Shown one piece after another: positions 1 through 10,335 of a stretch of 64,000 nt of DNA. This DNA comes from Methylobacterium terrae (GTDB lineage: Bacteria > Pseudomonadota > Alphaproteobacteria > Rhizobiales > Beijerinckiaceae). A model generated the notes under the pieces. The model was not told the origin of the DNA and made no database searches. It saw nothing but the letters and a program-made list of their open reading frames with translations. The DNA lies in contig NZ_CP029553.1 in the NCBI RefSeq assembly GCF_003173755.1, positions 1,752,501 to 1,816,500 of the forward strand. The letters are read 5' to 3'. Numbering within the stretch: the first letter of the stretch is position 1; each line of letters opens with the position of its first letter. The translations under genes and the position numbers were made by a program.

Positions 1-199
1 CGTCCACGCTTCTCTTTCTCGTATGCACTTGTCAAAGAGCGACCCGGCTGGAAACCGGGGCATCGTCGGCGACAAAGGGACCAGCGCCTGACCAAGGTCA
101 GGCTCGCCAGCCCGGACTGTCTCGAAGATGGCTCAGCGCCCGGGCCGCTGTCGCGGCCGGCGCCGATGGGCTGGGGTATACGGCCGGCTCCCGGACCCG
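1..199. other. Non-coding edge region with inverted repeats
   Basis: I see no gene in this stretch. It contains a small hairpin around 43-59 (CCCGG, loop, CCGGG) and a perfect 8-bp inverted repeat at 86-103 (GCCTGACC, AA, GGTCAGGC). It lies downstream of the heme oxygenase gene, which ends at 200 on the minus strand, so one of these structures may terminate that transcript. There is no T-run, so a factor-independent terminator is not clear. Confidence 0.35.
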
Positions 200-823
200 T
201 CAACCCCTTTGCGAAACTTTCGCGACAGGCCCCTCCCCTCCCCCGTCCAGGAGCGGCACGGGCGCGGCGCAGAGCCAGCTTCGCATCGCCTCGAAGGTCC
301 GGGTCGCGAAAGTCACGATCGCGTCCGGGTCGCCGTCCCGGGCCTCCTCGGCCAGGCGCAGGCGGAAGGCCTTCCACATCGTGCCGGTCTCGCGGCCATG
401 GGCGGCGTAGTAGCGGCAGCCGCCCTCGGCGGTGAGGCCGAGCTGGCGGCCGATATGCTTGGCGATCACCTGCCCCCCGAGGGTCGAGCCTTCGAGGACG
501 TAGAGCGCGCCGAAGGCTTCCGCCCGATCGCGCGGAAGGGTGATGGCAGCCGGGGGCAACTCCCGGATCGCCGTCTCGCCGAAACCGAGGACGCGGAGAT
601 CGGCGTCGAGATGCGCGAGCCTTCGGCGCGGGTCGAAGAACGCATCGTCGGCGAGGACGGCCGCCAGGGCCGGCTCGATGACGACGTGGAAACCCCGGAA
701 CCGGGCGAGCAGCGCGCGATAGCCGCCGAGGGTGGCGACGCGGGCCTCCCAGGCGAGGTCGCGCTCGATCCTCTCGTGGGCCTCTCGCGTCTCCGCGCGC
801 AGCCGCTCAAGGATGTCGCTCAC
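200..823 (-). CDS. bphO: Biliverdin-producing heme oxygenase (BphO type)
   Basis: A 207-residue heme oxygenase that would open heme to biliverdin IX-alpha, the chromophore of the phytochrome encoded just upstream. The proximal heme ligand is the His in TREAHERIE (His16), and the distal-helix glycine motif EGSTLGGQVI lies at 111-120. Length matches the family. The start is a GTG at 823, 11 bases after the stop of the phytochrome gene; the longer open frame continues upstream but only as an antiframe of the phytochrome. Tight spacing on the same strand indicates one operon. Family assignment is firm; pairing with the phytochrome is inferred from adjacency, which is a known arrangement for bacteriophytochromes. 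Confidence 0.9.
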   Translation of the reverse strand: MSDILERLRAETREAHERIERDLAWEARVATLGGYRALLARFRGFHVVIEPALAAVLADDAFFDPRRRLAHLDADLRVLGFGETAIRELPPAAITLPRDRAEAFGALYVLEGSTLGGQVIAKHIGRQLGLTAEGGCRYYAAHGRETGTMWKAFRLRLAEEARDGDPDAIVTFATRTFEAMRSWLCAAPVPLLDGGGEGPVAKVSQRG

Positions 824-834
824 CGGGATCTCGC

Positions 835-3429
835 TCAAGCGGTGACCGTGAAGCAGGCGCCGGGACGGTTCTCGACCTCGAGACGGGCATTGATCTGGTC
901 GAGCATCGCGCGGATCAGCTTCATGCCGAGGCCGGTGCCCCGGGCCGGGGCGTCGGGCCAGTCGCTGGGCAGGCCCTTGCCCTCGTCGCAGACCGAGAGC
1001 CGCACCCGCCCCTCGGTCTCCGCGACGACGCTGACGGCGACGCGGCCGCCGGCTTCCGCGTAGGCGTACTTGAAGGCGTTGGTGATCAGTTCGGTCGCGA
1101 TGAGCGAGAGCGCCACCGCCTTGCGGTAGGGCACCATCAGGCCGGGCTGGGCGTCGAGGTCGACGGCGTGCCCCTCCCCGGCCATGCCGGCGAGGTCGGC
1201 GCAGAGGTTCTCGATCGTCTGCCCGAGATCGACCTCCTCGACGCTCTCCGCCTGGTACAGGCTGTCGTGGACCCGCGCCACGCTCATCACCCGGGCCGCC
1301 GTCTCGGCGAAGGCGGCCTGCGAGGCCGGATCGGTCACCTGGCGGCGCTGCATCTGCAGGAAGGCCGAGACGATCTGGAGCGAGTTCTTGACCCGGTGGT
1401 CGATCTCGCGGGTGAGCAGGTCCTTCTGGGTGAGCAGGCGCTCCTTGTCGGCCAGGAGCCCGGTCAGCTCGGCGATCTTGCGCCGCTGGCGCAGCACCAC
1501 GCCCTCCACCGCCTGGGCCAGGGCCTCGGCGATGCCGACCTGCCAGGGCGCGAACGGCTCGGAGACGCCGCGGCGCTCCTCGACCCAGCGCTCGAACGAG
1601 CGCCGGGGCAGCACCGCCACCGGCCCGCTGCCGGCGAGGACGGGCTTGCGCGGGTCGCCGCCCCAGGTGACCGTGCTCGGCACTTCCGGCCGAAACCACA
1701 GGAGGAGGTGGCGCCGCTCCGAATCGACGAAGACGGCGAGCAGGCCGCTGGCGCATTCGGCGTAGGGCGCGCTCGGCGGGTGGGCGGCGGCGAATTCCGC
1801 CGTGGCGTAGCTGCTGCGATCCGCCGGCATCGTCGCGCGCAGCCAGTCGGCGATCGTCAGGATCGCCTCGGGCGGCGGCGTCTCGCCGAGGCGGCGCACG
1901 ACGTCGTTCGACACCGTGGCGGCGCCGCCGGCCTCGAACAGGTCGAGGAGGGTGTGGGTGTTCTCGGTCAGCGCGCTGACGAAATCGTCGGAGCGGGCGA
2001 GCTCGCGCACGAGCTCGCTCTCGAGCGCCAGGTGGGCCTGCTGCTCCTGCCACAGGCGCCGGCTCTCGAGCTCGTAGACCCGCATCGCGAAGGCGTCGGC
2101 GAGCACCGTCGCGGCGGCGCGGGTCTCCGGCGCGACGTAGTGCGGCCGGCGGTGGTGCCCGATCATCAGGCCCCAGAGCCGGCCCTCGACCAGGATCGAG
2201 ATCGACATCGAGCCGTTCACGCCGAGGTTGCGCTGGTACTCGAGGTGGATCGGCGACAGGCTGCGGGCCTGGGCGAAGGTGAGGTCGACGGGGGCGTTGG
2301 CGGTGGCCGGCGTCGCCACCAGGGGCACCGGCACGTAGTCGCGGTCGATGACGAAGCGGCTCTTCGAGCGGGTGTAGAGGGCGCGGGCCTGGGCCGGGAT
2401 GTCGGAAGCGGGAAAGCGCAGGCCGAGGAGGCTGCGGGTCCAGGCCGGGTCCTTGTCCTCGGCGATCGCGGCGCCGTTCCAGTCCGGGTCGAAGCGGTAG
2501 ACCAGGATGCAATCGAAGCCGGTCAGCGCCCGGGTCTCGCGGGCCGCCACCTCGGCGGCGTCCTCCAGCGTCGCGGCGCCGCGCAGGCGGCTGATGGCGA
2601 GCTCGGTGTCGAGCTGGCTCGCGGTGCGGAAATCGTCCGGATGGGCCGGCGCCAGTTCGAGCTCGACGATGATGCGCTCGCCGTTGCGGTGGGCCACCGC
2701 CTCGACCGGCAGGTCGGAATCGGGGGGCAGGACGACGCGCTGGCGCACGGTGCGGCCGGGATCGACGCCCTCGCCCAGCAGGCTCTCGCGGATCCGGCCG
2801 GTGAGGCCGTCGCCGAGCACGTCGCCGAGCGATCGGCCGAGGGGATCCCGGTCGAGGGCGTCCCGCACGTTGCCGCTGCAGGCCACCACGGTCAGGGTGT
2901 CGACGTCGGCCGCGACCAGCACGGCATGGGGCTGGATCGCCCCGGGAATGTGGATCGGCTCCTGCTCGCACAGGCTCGGGTCGACGGGCTCGGCCCGAAC
3001 CCGCTGGCTCACCGCCGCCTGCACCGCCTCGCGCCGGTGCCCGGGCTCCAGGGTCTCGACCGGCTCGGTGATGATCCAGTAGCGGTCGGGCGCAGCGGCC
3101 TGGCGCAGGGTGATCCGCACCTGCATCGGTCGCGGATCGAAGCCGTAGACGAACGAGAAGGTCTGATCGAGCCGGCCCCGGCGCACGCCCTCGCGGAAGC
3201 GGCCGTAGAAATGCGGCAGGTGCGTGCAGGGCGCGACCTCGGTGAAGAAGTTGCGGCCGATCATCCGCTCCGGGACGCGGCCCGAGAACGCGCTCTCCGC
3301 CCGGTTGTAACGGTGGATGACGCCGCTGCCGTCGATCTGGATCACGCCCTGGCGCAGGGCGTCGAGCTCCTGGGGCGCGAGCGCGTCGAGGTCGATCGTC
3401 GGGGCCGTCGTCTGGTCGGGCAAGGTCAC
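835..3429 (-). CDS. PYP-bacteriophytochrome hybrid sensor histidine kinase (Ppr-like)
   Basis: An 864-residue cytoplasmic photoreceptor kinase. Residues about 15-124 form a photoactive yellow protein domain: Tyr41, Glu45, Ser49, Arg51 and Cys68 (in EVAPCTH) sit where Halorhodospira PYP has Tyr42, Glu46, Thr50, Arg52 and the p-coumarate-binding Cys69. A complete phytochrome core follows: biliverdin Cys154 before EPIHIPGAIQPH, PAS, GAF with PASDIP at 340-345 and His395 in SPIHLEYQR, and PHY with tongue motif PRRSF at 608-612. The C-terminus is a HisKA_2/HWE-like transmitter with phospho-acceptor His678 (EIDHRVKN) and an ATPase domain with ITNAFKYAY and GTGLGMKL. It precedes the heme oxygenase gene. 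Ppr of Rhodospirillum centenum has the same domain plan. No receiver domain is attached, so the partner is elsewhere. Confidence 0.92.
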   Translation of the reverse strand: MTLPDQTTAPTIDLDALAPQELDALRQGVIQIDGSGVIHRYNRAESAFSGRVPERMIGRNFFTEVAPCTHLPHFYGRFREGVRRGRLDQTFSFVYGFDPRPMQVRITLRQAAAPDRYWIITEPVETLEPGHRREAVQAAVSQRVRAEPVDPSLCEQEPIHIPGAIQPHAVLVAADVDTLTVVACSGNVRDALDRDPLGRSLGDVLGDGLTGRIRESLLGEGVDPGRTVRQRVVLPPDSDLPVEAVAHRNGERIIVELELAPAHPDDFRTASQLDTELAISRLRGAATLEDAAEVAARETRALTGFDCILVYRFDPDWNGAAIAEDKDPAWTRSLLGLRFPASDIPAQARALYTRSKSRFVIDRDYVPVPLVATPATANAPVDLTFAQARSLSPIHLEYQRNLGVNGSMSISILVEGRLWGLMIGHHRRPHYVAPETRAAATVLADAFAMRVYELESRRLWQEQQAHLALESELVRELARSDDFVSALTENTHTLLDLFEAGGAATVSNDVVRRLGETPPPEAILTIADWLRATMPADRSSYATAEFAAAHPPSAPYAECASGLLAVFVDSERRHLLLWFRPEVPSTVTWGGDPRKPVLAGSGPVAVLPRRSFERWVEERRGVSEPFAPWQVGIAEALAQAVEGVVLRQRRKIAELTGLLADKERLLTQKDLLTREIDHRVKNSLQIVSAFLQMQRRQVTDPASQAAFAETAARVMSVARVHDSLYQAESVEEVDLGQTIENLCADLAGMAGEGHAVDLDAQPGLMVPYRKAVALSLIATELITNAFKYAYAEAGGRVAVSVVAETEGRVRLSVCDEGKGLPSDWPDAPARGTGLGMKLIRAMLDQINARLEVENRPGACFTVTA

Positions 3430-3550
3430 GGTTGTTCCACGGGATCGATGGCCCGAAACGGCCGCGCATCCGGCGACGGGTCCGGCACCTTAACGACTTC
3501 CCACCCTGAACGGAACCGCAACGGATGACGGCACGCCGGCCCTCGACGCC

Positions 3551-4942
3551 TCACCGCGTGCCGCCGGTGCGCGCCGCCACCGCCTTCACGGCGCTCTGCA
3601 ACCCCTCCTCGAGGGTCGGGTGGTAGAACGGCCGGTCGAGGAAGGCGGCGGCGTCCCAGCCCTCCTGCACGGCGATCACGATCAGGTGCGCGAGGTGCTC
3701 GACGCCGGGCCCGATCATCGCCGCGCCGGCGAGGCGGCCGTCGGGCTCGGCGTAGATCCGGATCAGGCCGGCGGCGCGGTCCATCGTCCGCGCCCGGCCC
3801 TGGTCGGCGAAGCTGGCCTCGCCGATCACCCAGCCGCGCGCCTCCTCGGCGTCGAAGGCCCGGCCGATCGCGGCGACCTGCGGATCGGTGAAGGTGAGGG
3901 CGAAGGCCGGCCAGGGCGGCGGCGCCTCGACCTGGGGGAAGCGCGCGGCGTTGCCGCCGGCGATCCAGCCCTGGCGCTGGGCCTCGTGCAGCACCGGGCG
4001 CTCGTGGTTCGCGTCGCCCGCGAGGAAGACCGGGGCGGTGCCGCACTGGAGCGTGCGGGGGTTGAAGTCCGGCAGGCCGTCCTCGTCGCAGGCGATCCCG
4101 GCGGCGGCGAGGTCGAGGTCGGACAGGTTCGGCGGGCGCCCGGCGGCGGCGAGCACGCGGGCGAAGGTGCCGCTGGCCTGCTCCCCCGAATCCAGGCGCC
4201 AGCTCAGCCGCACCGCGTCGCCGACGATCTCGGCCGCCTCGACGGTGGCGCCGAGGCACAAGTCGATCTCCGCCCCGATCAGCGCCGCGGCGCAGGCCGC
4301 GACCTTCGGGTCGCGGATGCCGCCGACGGCGTCGGCCGGGTCGAGGAGCGTCACCCGCACGCCGAGGCGAGCCATCGCCTGCGCGAGCTCGAGCCCGACC
4401 GGGCCGGCGCCCAGCACCGCGAGGGATTCCGGCAGCCCCTCGATCTCGAACAGGGTGTCGGTGGTGAGAACGTGGCTCTCGACCGGCCGCAGGGGTGGCG
4501 GCAGGGCCGGGGTCGAGCCTGTGGCGATCACCACCGCGCCGGCGACGACGCGGGTATGGTCGTCGACGAGGAGCGTGGTCTGGTCGCAGAAGCGGGCGGT
4601 GCCGGACACGCGCAGGTCCGGCGAAATCTCGTCGAGGCCCTCGAACACCGAGGCGACGAAGTCGTCGCGCAGGCGCCGCACCCGGCGCATCACGGCGGCA
4701 CCGTCGATCCGGACCTCGCCGGCGGCGACGCCGAACGGCTCCGTCCCGCGGGCGTCGTGGGCGGCGCGCGCCGCCTCGATCAGGAGCTTCGAGGGCATGC
4801 AGCCGACCCGGGCGCAGGTGGTGCCGCCGGGGCCGCGCTCGATCAGGACGGCGCGGGCGCCGGCCTTGACGGCCGCGCCGTGCGCCGCGATCCCCGCCGT
4901 GCCGGCGCCGATGATCGCCACGTCGCAGGCCAGTTCACGCAT
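3551..4942 (-). CDS. Dihydrolipoamide dehydrogenase-like flavoprotein disulfide reductase
   Basis: A 463-residue FAD-dependent pyridine-nucleotide disulfide oxidoreductase. The FAD dinucleotide motif IIGAGTAG is at 10-17, the redox-active disulfide CARVGC gives Cys43 and Cys48, a second dinucleotide motif (VLGAGPVGLELA) binds NAD(P)H, and the dimerisation end carries FYHPTLEEGL with the His-Glu catalytic pair of the partner subunit. The start at 4942 has AAGGGAA ahead of it; a longer frame reaches 5008 but adds unrelated sequence. No 2-oxoacid dehydrogenase E1 or E2 gene lies nearby, so it may be a lipoamide dehydrogenase acting at a distance, a mercuric-reductase-like enzyme or a soluble transhydrogenase-like protein; the fold is certain, the substrate is not. 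Confidence 0.85.
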   Translation of the reverse strand: MRELACDVAIIGAGTAGIAAHGAAVKAGARAVLIERGPGGTTCARVGCMPSKLLIEAARAAHDARGTEPFGVAAGEVRIDGAAVMRRVRRLRDDFVASVFEGLDEISPDLRVSGTARFCDQTTLLVDDHTRVVAGAVVIATGSTPALPPPLRPVESHVLTTDTLFEIEGLPESLAVLGAGPVGLELAQAMARLGVRVTLLDPADAVGGIRDPKVAACAAALIGAEIDLCLGATVEAAEIVGDAVRLSWRLDSGEQASGTFARVLAAAGRPPNLSDLDLAAAGIACDEDGLPDFNPRTLQCGTAPVFLAGDANHERPVLHEAQRQGWIAGGNAARFPQVEAPPPWPAFALTFTDPQVAAIGRAFDAEEARGWVIGEASFADQGRARTMDRAAGLIRIYAEPDGRLAGAAMIGPGVEHLAHLIVIAVQEGWDAAAFLDRPFYHPTLEEGLQSAVKAVAARTGGTR

Positions 4943-5060
4943 CGCTGTTCCCTTCGGGCCGACCGGCGCGGCGCGGGCGGCGACGTCGCGGGCTTCACCA
5001 CCCAGCAACTTCGATCGTGGACGATTCGTTCCGGCGCGTCAGGATTCCGACGTCCCCGAC

Positions 5061-5735
5061 CTACGGCGCCGCGCTCTCGGCGAGCAGCCGGTCCACGAAG
5101 CCGGCGAGACCGACCTGGCGCTCGCGGCGCAGGTGCTCGGCGGCGAGGATCGCCTCCAGGGTCTTGAACGAGCGGTCGAGGTCGTCGTTGACCAGCACGT
5201 AGTCGTATTCCGACCAGCGCTCGATCTCGGTGCGGGCGTTGAGGAGCCGGCGCTCGATCGTCTCGGCGGAATCCTCGGCCCGGCGCTCGAGGCGGCGGCG
5301 CAGCTCGGCCATGCTCGGCGGCAGGATGAAGATCGTGACGACGTCGTCGCGCAGCTTCCCCCGCACCTGGCGGGTGCCCTGGTAGTCGATGTCGAAGATC
5401 ATGTCGCGGCCGGCGGCGAGCGCCCGCTCCACCGGGCTGCGCGGCGTGCCGTAATAGTTGCCGTGCACCTCGGCCCATTCGAGCAGGTCGTCGCGCTCGC
5501 GCAGGTGCTCGAAGGCGTCCCGGTCGATGAAGCGGTAGTGCTGGCCGTCGATCTCCGACGGGCGGCGCGCCCGGGTGGTCACCGAGACGGAGAGTTCGAG
5601 GCCCCATTCGGGACGCTGCGCCAGCGCCCGGGTCAGGGTGGTCTTGCCCGCCCCCGAGGGCGAGGAGAGGATCAGCACCAGGCCCCGGCGCGCCACCGGC
5701 GAGGTCAGGAGTTCGGAGCCCATGGTCGACACCAT
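5061..5735 (-). CDS. gmk: Guanylate kinase
   Basis: A 224-residue guanylate kinase, phosphorylating GMP to GDP with ATP. The P-loop [10 protein letters not shown] is at 24-33, followed by the GMP-binding region with [14 protein letters not shown] and the lid segment rich in arginine ([11 protein letters not shown]). Length is close to the bacterial norm of 205-220 residues, slightly longer because of the N-terminal extension; an internal Met5 could also start the protein. It sits 159 bases downstream of yicC on the same strand, a pairing seen widely in alphaproteobacteria. Assignment is secure. Confidence 0.95.
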   Translation of the reverse strand: MVSTMGSELLTSPVARRGLVLILSSPSGAGKTTLTRALAQRPEWGLELSVSVTTRARRPSEIDGQHYRFIDRDAFEHLRERDDLLEWAEVHGNYYGTPRSPVERALAAGRDMIFDIDYQGTRQVRGKLRDDVVTIFILPPSMAELRRRLERRAEDSAETIERRLLNARTEIERWSEYDYVLVNDDLDRSFKTLEAILAAEHLRRERQVGLAGFVDRLLAESAAP

Positions 5736-5894
5736 CGCGTTGCTTCACCCTGTGGTCGGCACCGCCCGGGAGACCTCGTGCGGCGCGACGCGGACCGGCG
5801 CCAGCCGTCCGTTCGATTCGAGACCCATCCCATTGCCGTCCGCCCGGCCGACGCGCAACCGGCGAGATGACGGCGGGACGGGGACAAGTGCCCC

Positions 5895-6770
5895 CTACTC
5901 GACGTTCTGAACCTGCTCGCGGAACTGCTCGACCACCGCCTTGAGGTCGAGGCCGATGCGGGAGAGCGACACGTCGTTGGCCTTGGCGCAGAGCGTGTTG
6001 GCCTCGCGGCCGAGCTCCTGGGCCAGGAAGTCGAGCCGGCGCCCGACGGCGCCCCCCGCCGCGAGCAGGTCGCGCGCGGCACCGATATGGGCGCGCAGGC
6101 GGTCGATCTCCTCGCGCACGTCGGCGCGGGCGGCGAGCAGCACCGCCTCCTGGTGCAGGCGCGCCGGATCGAGGCTGGCGGCCTCCATCAGGGCCGCGAC
6201 CTGGGCGGCGAGGCGGGCCTTCACCGCCTCCGGCCGGCGGGCCGGGCAGGCTTCCGCCGCCTCGACGAGGTCGGCCATCGCGGCGAGCTGACCCTCGACC
6301 ACGTCGAGGAGCGCCCGGCCCTCGGCGCGCCGCCCCTCGGCCAGGGCCTCGACCAGCCGGCCGGCCGCCGCCGAGAGGTCGCGGCGCAGCGCCTCGTCGT
6401 CGCCCGTCTCCTCCTCGACCTCGATCACCCCGCGAATGCCGAGGAGACCGTCGACGGAGGGAAGCGTGATGCCGAGCGGCATCGGCACCCGGGTCACCGC
6501 CTCGGCCAGGGAGGCGAGGAGCGCCTCGTTGATCCGCACCCGCGGCGTGGCCTCGGCCCGCGACAGGGTCAGGGTGAGGTGGCAGGTGCCGCGGCCGACG
6601 CGCTTCTGCACCAGGGCGCGGGCCTCCTCGCCGACGGCGTCGAGACCGGCCGGAACCCGGACCCGGACCTCGAGCCCGCGGCCGTTGACGCTCTTCAGCT
6701 CCCAGGCCCAGTGGGCGGGCCCGGTGCTTCCGGCCTCGCGGGCGAAGCCGGTCATGCTGGCGATGGACAT
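5895..6770 (-). CDS. yicC: YicC/YloC family endoribonuclease-like protein
   Basis: A 291-residue YicC family protein, recognised by the N-terminal SMTGFARE, the ELKSVNGRGLEVRVR segment and the C-terminal DUF1732 stretch with FLAQELGREANTLCAKAND and LKAVVEQFREQVQNVE. Members have been described as stationary-phase or stress-linked RNases that act on small RNAs. It is followed by gmk, the usual neighbour. The ATG at 6770 has no strong ribosome-binding site; Met6 is an alternative start. Function in this organism is inferred from family only. Confidence 0.92.
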   Translation of the reverse strand: MSIASMTGFAREAGSTGPAHWAWELKSVNGRGLEVRVRVPAGLDAVGEEARALVQKRVGRGTCHLTLTLSRAEATPRVRINEALLASLAEAVTRVPMPLGITLPSVDGLLGIRGVIEVEEETGDDEALRRDLSAAAGRLVEALAEGRRAEGRALLDVVEGQLAAMADLVEAAEACPARRPEAVKARLAAQVAALMEAASLDPARLHQEAVLLAARADVREEIDRLRAHIGAARDLLAAGGAVGRRLDFLAQELGREANTLCAKANDVSLSRIGLDLKAVVEQFREQVQNVE

Positions 6771-6890
6771 CGATGGTGCTCGGAGGGTTGGAGCCTCGTC
6801 CGACGAAGCGCAGACCGGTTCGTCGTCGAAAATGCGGCGGAATCTGAGGACCGGGAGCCCCGTCCGATCGCAGCGCGATCGGGCGCCGCT

Positions 6891-8279
6891 CTAGCGCGAG
6901 CCGGGCCCGGCCTTGGGCTGGGACAGGACCGGGACGGTCTTGGGCGAGTTCAGGTCGAAGGTCTTGTTGCGCAGGGGGTCGCGGGCGGTCCCCTCCGAGG
7001 CGTCGAAGGCGCGCGAGCGCGCGCCGTTCGCCTCGCTGCCGTCATAGGCGAGCGGCGCGCCGGGCAGGCCGGTGCGCGGCGGCAGCGCCGCCGGATCGGC
7101 CTGCGGCGGCGGCTCGACCTTGTCGACGCCGACCGTCGAGCCCGGATCGGACGCGGCCTTCGCCTTCTCGACCTGGCGCCAGCGGGCGACGTTGCGGTTG
7201 TGCGCGTCCAGGGTCTCGGCGAAGACGTGGCCGCCGGTGCCGTCGGCGACGAAGAACAGGTCCTTGGTGCGCGAGGGGTTCGCCACCGCCTCGAGCGCCG
7301 CGCGGCCCGGATTGGCGATCGGCCCCGGCGGCAGGCCCTCGATCGCGTAGGTGTTGTAGGGCGTCACCCGGTCGATCTCGGAGCGCAGGATGCCGCGCCC
7401 GAGGGTGCCGCGCCCGCCGACGAGGCCGTACACGATGGTGGGATCGGATTGCAGCCGCATCCGCTTCTGCAGGCGGTTGACGAACACCCCGGCGACCCGC
7501 GGGCGCTCGTCGGCCCGGCCGGTCTCCTTCTCGACGATCGAGGCGAGGGTGACCATCTCCTGGGGCGTGCGCACCGGCACGTCGGGCGAGCGGCGGGCCC
7601 AGATCTGGCTCAGGACCTCGCGCTGCTTGGTGCGCATCAGGTTGAGGATCTTCTGGCGGGAATCGCCGCGCTCGAACTTGTAGGTGTCGGGGAGCAGCGA
7701 GCCCTCGGGCGGGGTCTCGTTGATGTCGCCCGTGAGCACGTCGTTGTCGTTGAGGCGGGCGACGATCTGCTCGCTCGTCAGGCCCTCCGGGAAGGTGATG
7801 GCGTGCTGCACCGGCCGGCCCTGGACCAGCACGTCGACCACGTCGTCGATGCTGGCATGGGCCTTGAAGTTGTACTCGCCGGCCTTCAGCGCCGCCTTGC
7901 GGCCGAAGCGGGCGGTGAGCTCGAACAGCATCGGATGGTCGATCACCCCCTCGCGCTTGAGCAGGTCGGCCATCTCGCCGACGCTGGAGCGGGGCACCAC
8001 CACGACCTTGTCGGCGGGGAGCGGGCCGGCCTCGTTGGTCTGGCGCTCCAGCACGACGAGGCCCAGGATCGCGCCGAGGCCGAGGATGACGAACAGGGTC
8101 AGGAAGCCGCTCACCGCCGAGAGCAGGCCGCCGCGCTCGCGCACCGGCTTCTCGGGCGGGGGCGGCGCGGCCGTCGGCTTGATGGCCTCGCTCGGGCTGC
8201 GCGGGGCGAGCCGGTTCGGCTGGCTGACCGGCTCCGGCGCGCTCGGCGCCGGGTCCTGCGTCTTCGATCTGCGAAACAT
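6891..8279 (-). CDS. mltG: Endolytic peptidoglycan transglycosylase MltG
   Basis: A 462-residue YceG/MltG protein that cuts nascent glycan strands in the periplasm. A proline-rich cytoplasmic tail (1-50) leads to one membrane segment at about 51-77, then a LysM-like region and the catalytic domain. The catalytic glutamate is in LASIVEKETG (Glu250); the family signature continues through PRVAGVFVNRL and SDPTIVYGL, and YNTY...GLPPGPIANPG is present. The tail after residue 380 is low-complexity and unlike E. coli MltG. AGGA precedes the start. It follows fabF on the same strand, as is common in this order, but a terminator at 8413-8445 lies between them. Confidence 0.94.
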   Translation of the reverse strand: MFRRSKTQDPAPSAPEPVSQPNRLAPRSPSEAIKPTAAPPPPEKPVRERGGLLSAVSGFLTLFVILGLGAILGLVVLERQTNEAGPLPADKVVVVPRSSVGEMADLLKREGVIDHPMLFELTARFGRKAALKAGEYNFKAHASIDDVVDVLVQGRPVQHAITFPEGLTSEQIVARLNDNDVLTGDINETPPEGSLLPDTYKFERGDSRQKILNLMRTKQREVLSQIWARRSPDVPVRTPQEMVTLASIVEKETGRADERPRVAGVFVNRLQKRMRLQSDPTIVYGLVGGRGTLGRGILRSEIDRVTPYNTYAIEGLPPGPIANPGRAALEAVANPSRTKDLFFVADGTGGHVFAETLDAHNRNVARWRQVEKAKAASDPGSTVGVDKVEPPPQADPAALPPRTGLPGAPLAYDGSEANGARSRAFDASEGTARDPLRNKTFDLNSPKTVPVLSQPKAGPGSR

Positions 8280-8412
8280 GGCGGTCCTGTCGTGGCGCGT
8301 CCGGGGAGCCGGCCGGTGGACGCGCGTGCCGGCCCGATAGGGCGGAGAGCGAACGAGACCCTAGCAAGTTTTATGGCGAAATGGAGCCGGACCGTGCCGG
8401 GGCCACAGACAA

Positions 8413-8445
8413 GAAAGCCCCTCCGCGCGAGCGAGAGGGGCTTTC
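8413..8445 (-). terminator. Factor-independent terminator after fabF
   Basis: Perfect 11-bp stem: GAAAGCCCCTC at 8413-8423 pairs with GAGGGGCTTTC at 8435-8445, loop of 11 bases, and read on the minus strand it is followed by TTGTCT. It lies 52 bases past the fabF stop and before mltG, so it likely separates the two transcripts. Confidence 0.75.
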
Positions 8446-8496
8446 CGAGGTCTCTTCGGCCGGTCGAGAGCCGGGTCGACGACCCGGCACCGGTTT

Positions 8497-9753
<1,257 letters not shown>

Positions 9754-9816
9754 CGCGTTATCCCGACCCGATCCCATGACGGAAGCGTTAACCTTTCAGC
9801 GAGACGGAGCCGGGCT

Positions 9817-10053
9817 TCAGCCGGCGTTCTTCTCGAGGAACTTGATCGCGTCGCCGACCGTCTGGATCGTCTCGGCGGCGTCGTCCGGGATCTCGACGTT
9901 GAACTCCTCCTCGAACGCCATCACCAGCTCGACGGTGTCGAGGCTGTCGGCGCCCAGATCGTCGATGAAGTTCGCGTTCGGGGTCACCTTCTCGGGCTCG
10001 ACGCCCAGGTGATCGACGACGATCTTCTTCACCCGGTCCGCGATATCGCTCAT
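9817..10053 (-). CDS. acpP: Acyl carrier protein
   Basis: A 78-residue acidic carrier protein. The 4'-phosphopantetheine attachment site is Ser37 in [14 protein letters not shown]. The true start is the ATG at 10053 with AAGGA seven to eleven bases upstream; the open frame extending to 10224 has no such site and adds unrelated residues. It lies between fabG and fabF and shuttles acyl chains between all enzymes of this block. Very secure. Confidence 0.97.
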   Translation of the reverse strand: MSDIADRVKKIVVDHLGVEPEKVTPNANFIDDLGADSLDTVELVMAFEEEFNVEIPDDAAETIQTVGDAIKFLEKNAG

Positions 10054-10164
10054 CGTGTAGGTCCTTAAGTTACTGCTCGTGGAACTGTTCGAGGCCGCCG
10101 CGTGCGGGCGGAGCCCCGGGGGAGAGTTCGTGATGCGGCCGGGCGTGCCGGTCGCGCATGTCGT

Positions 10165-10193
10165 GGAAAAGCCGCGGACGGCCGGCCCGTCAA
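10165..10193 (-). promoter_or_regulatory. Candidate promoter of acpP
   Basis: Read on the minus strand, TTGACG (10188-10193) is followed after 17 bases by TTTTCC (10165-10170). The -35 box is good and the -10 box is poor, so this is tentative. It would give a leader of about 100 bases for acpP and allow expression independent of fabD-fabG. Confidence 0.35.
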
Positions 10194-10274
10194 TCCCCTT
10201 GCACGGCCGGCGGGTGCTTAACACAGGGATTTAGCCCTGGCGAGGGCCGCTTCACCACCGGTTAAGAAACCGTG

Positions 10275-10287
10275 CCCCCGCCGGGGG
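10275..10287 (-). terminator. GC hairpin between fabG and acpP
   Basis: CCCCC and GGGGG arms around GCC at 10275-10287 form a short strong stem 49 bases past the fabG stop. No clear T-run follows on the minus strand, so termination is only possible, not shown. Confidence 0.3.
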
Positions 10288-10335
10288 AATGGGGCCCGTG
10301 CCCTCAGAACATCGCGTTCTCAGGGCATGGCGTTC

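Noticed and set aside
43..103. Hairpins at the window start as a tRNA or structured RNA gene
   Set aside because: No cloverleaf, no T-loop consensus and no conserved anticodon arm could be built.
1168..3528. 786-residue open frame on the plus strand opposite the phytochrome kinase
   Set aside because: It is antisense to a gene with complete domain motifs, contains low-complexity Arg/Ala/Gly sequence and no recognisable domain; typical of GC-rich DNA.
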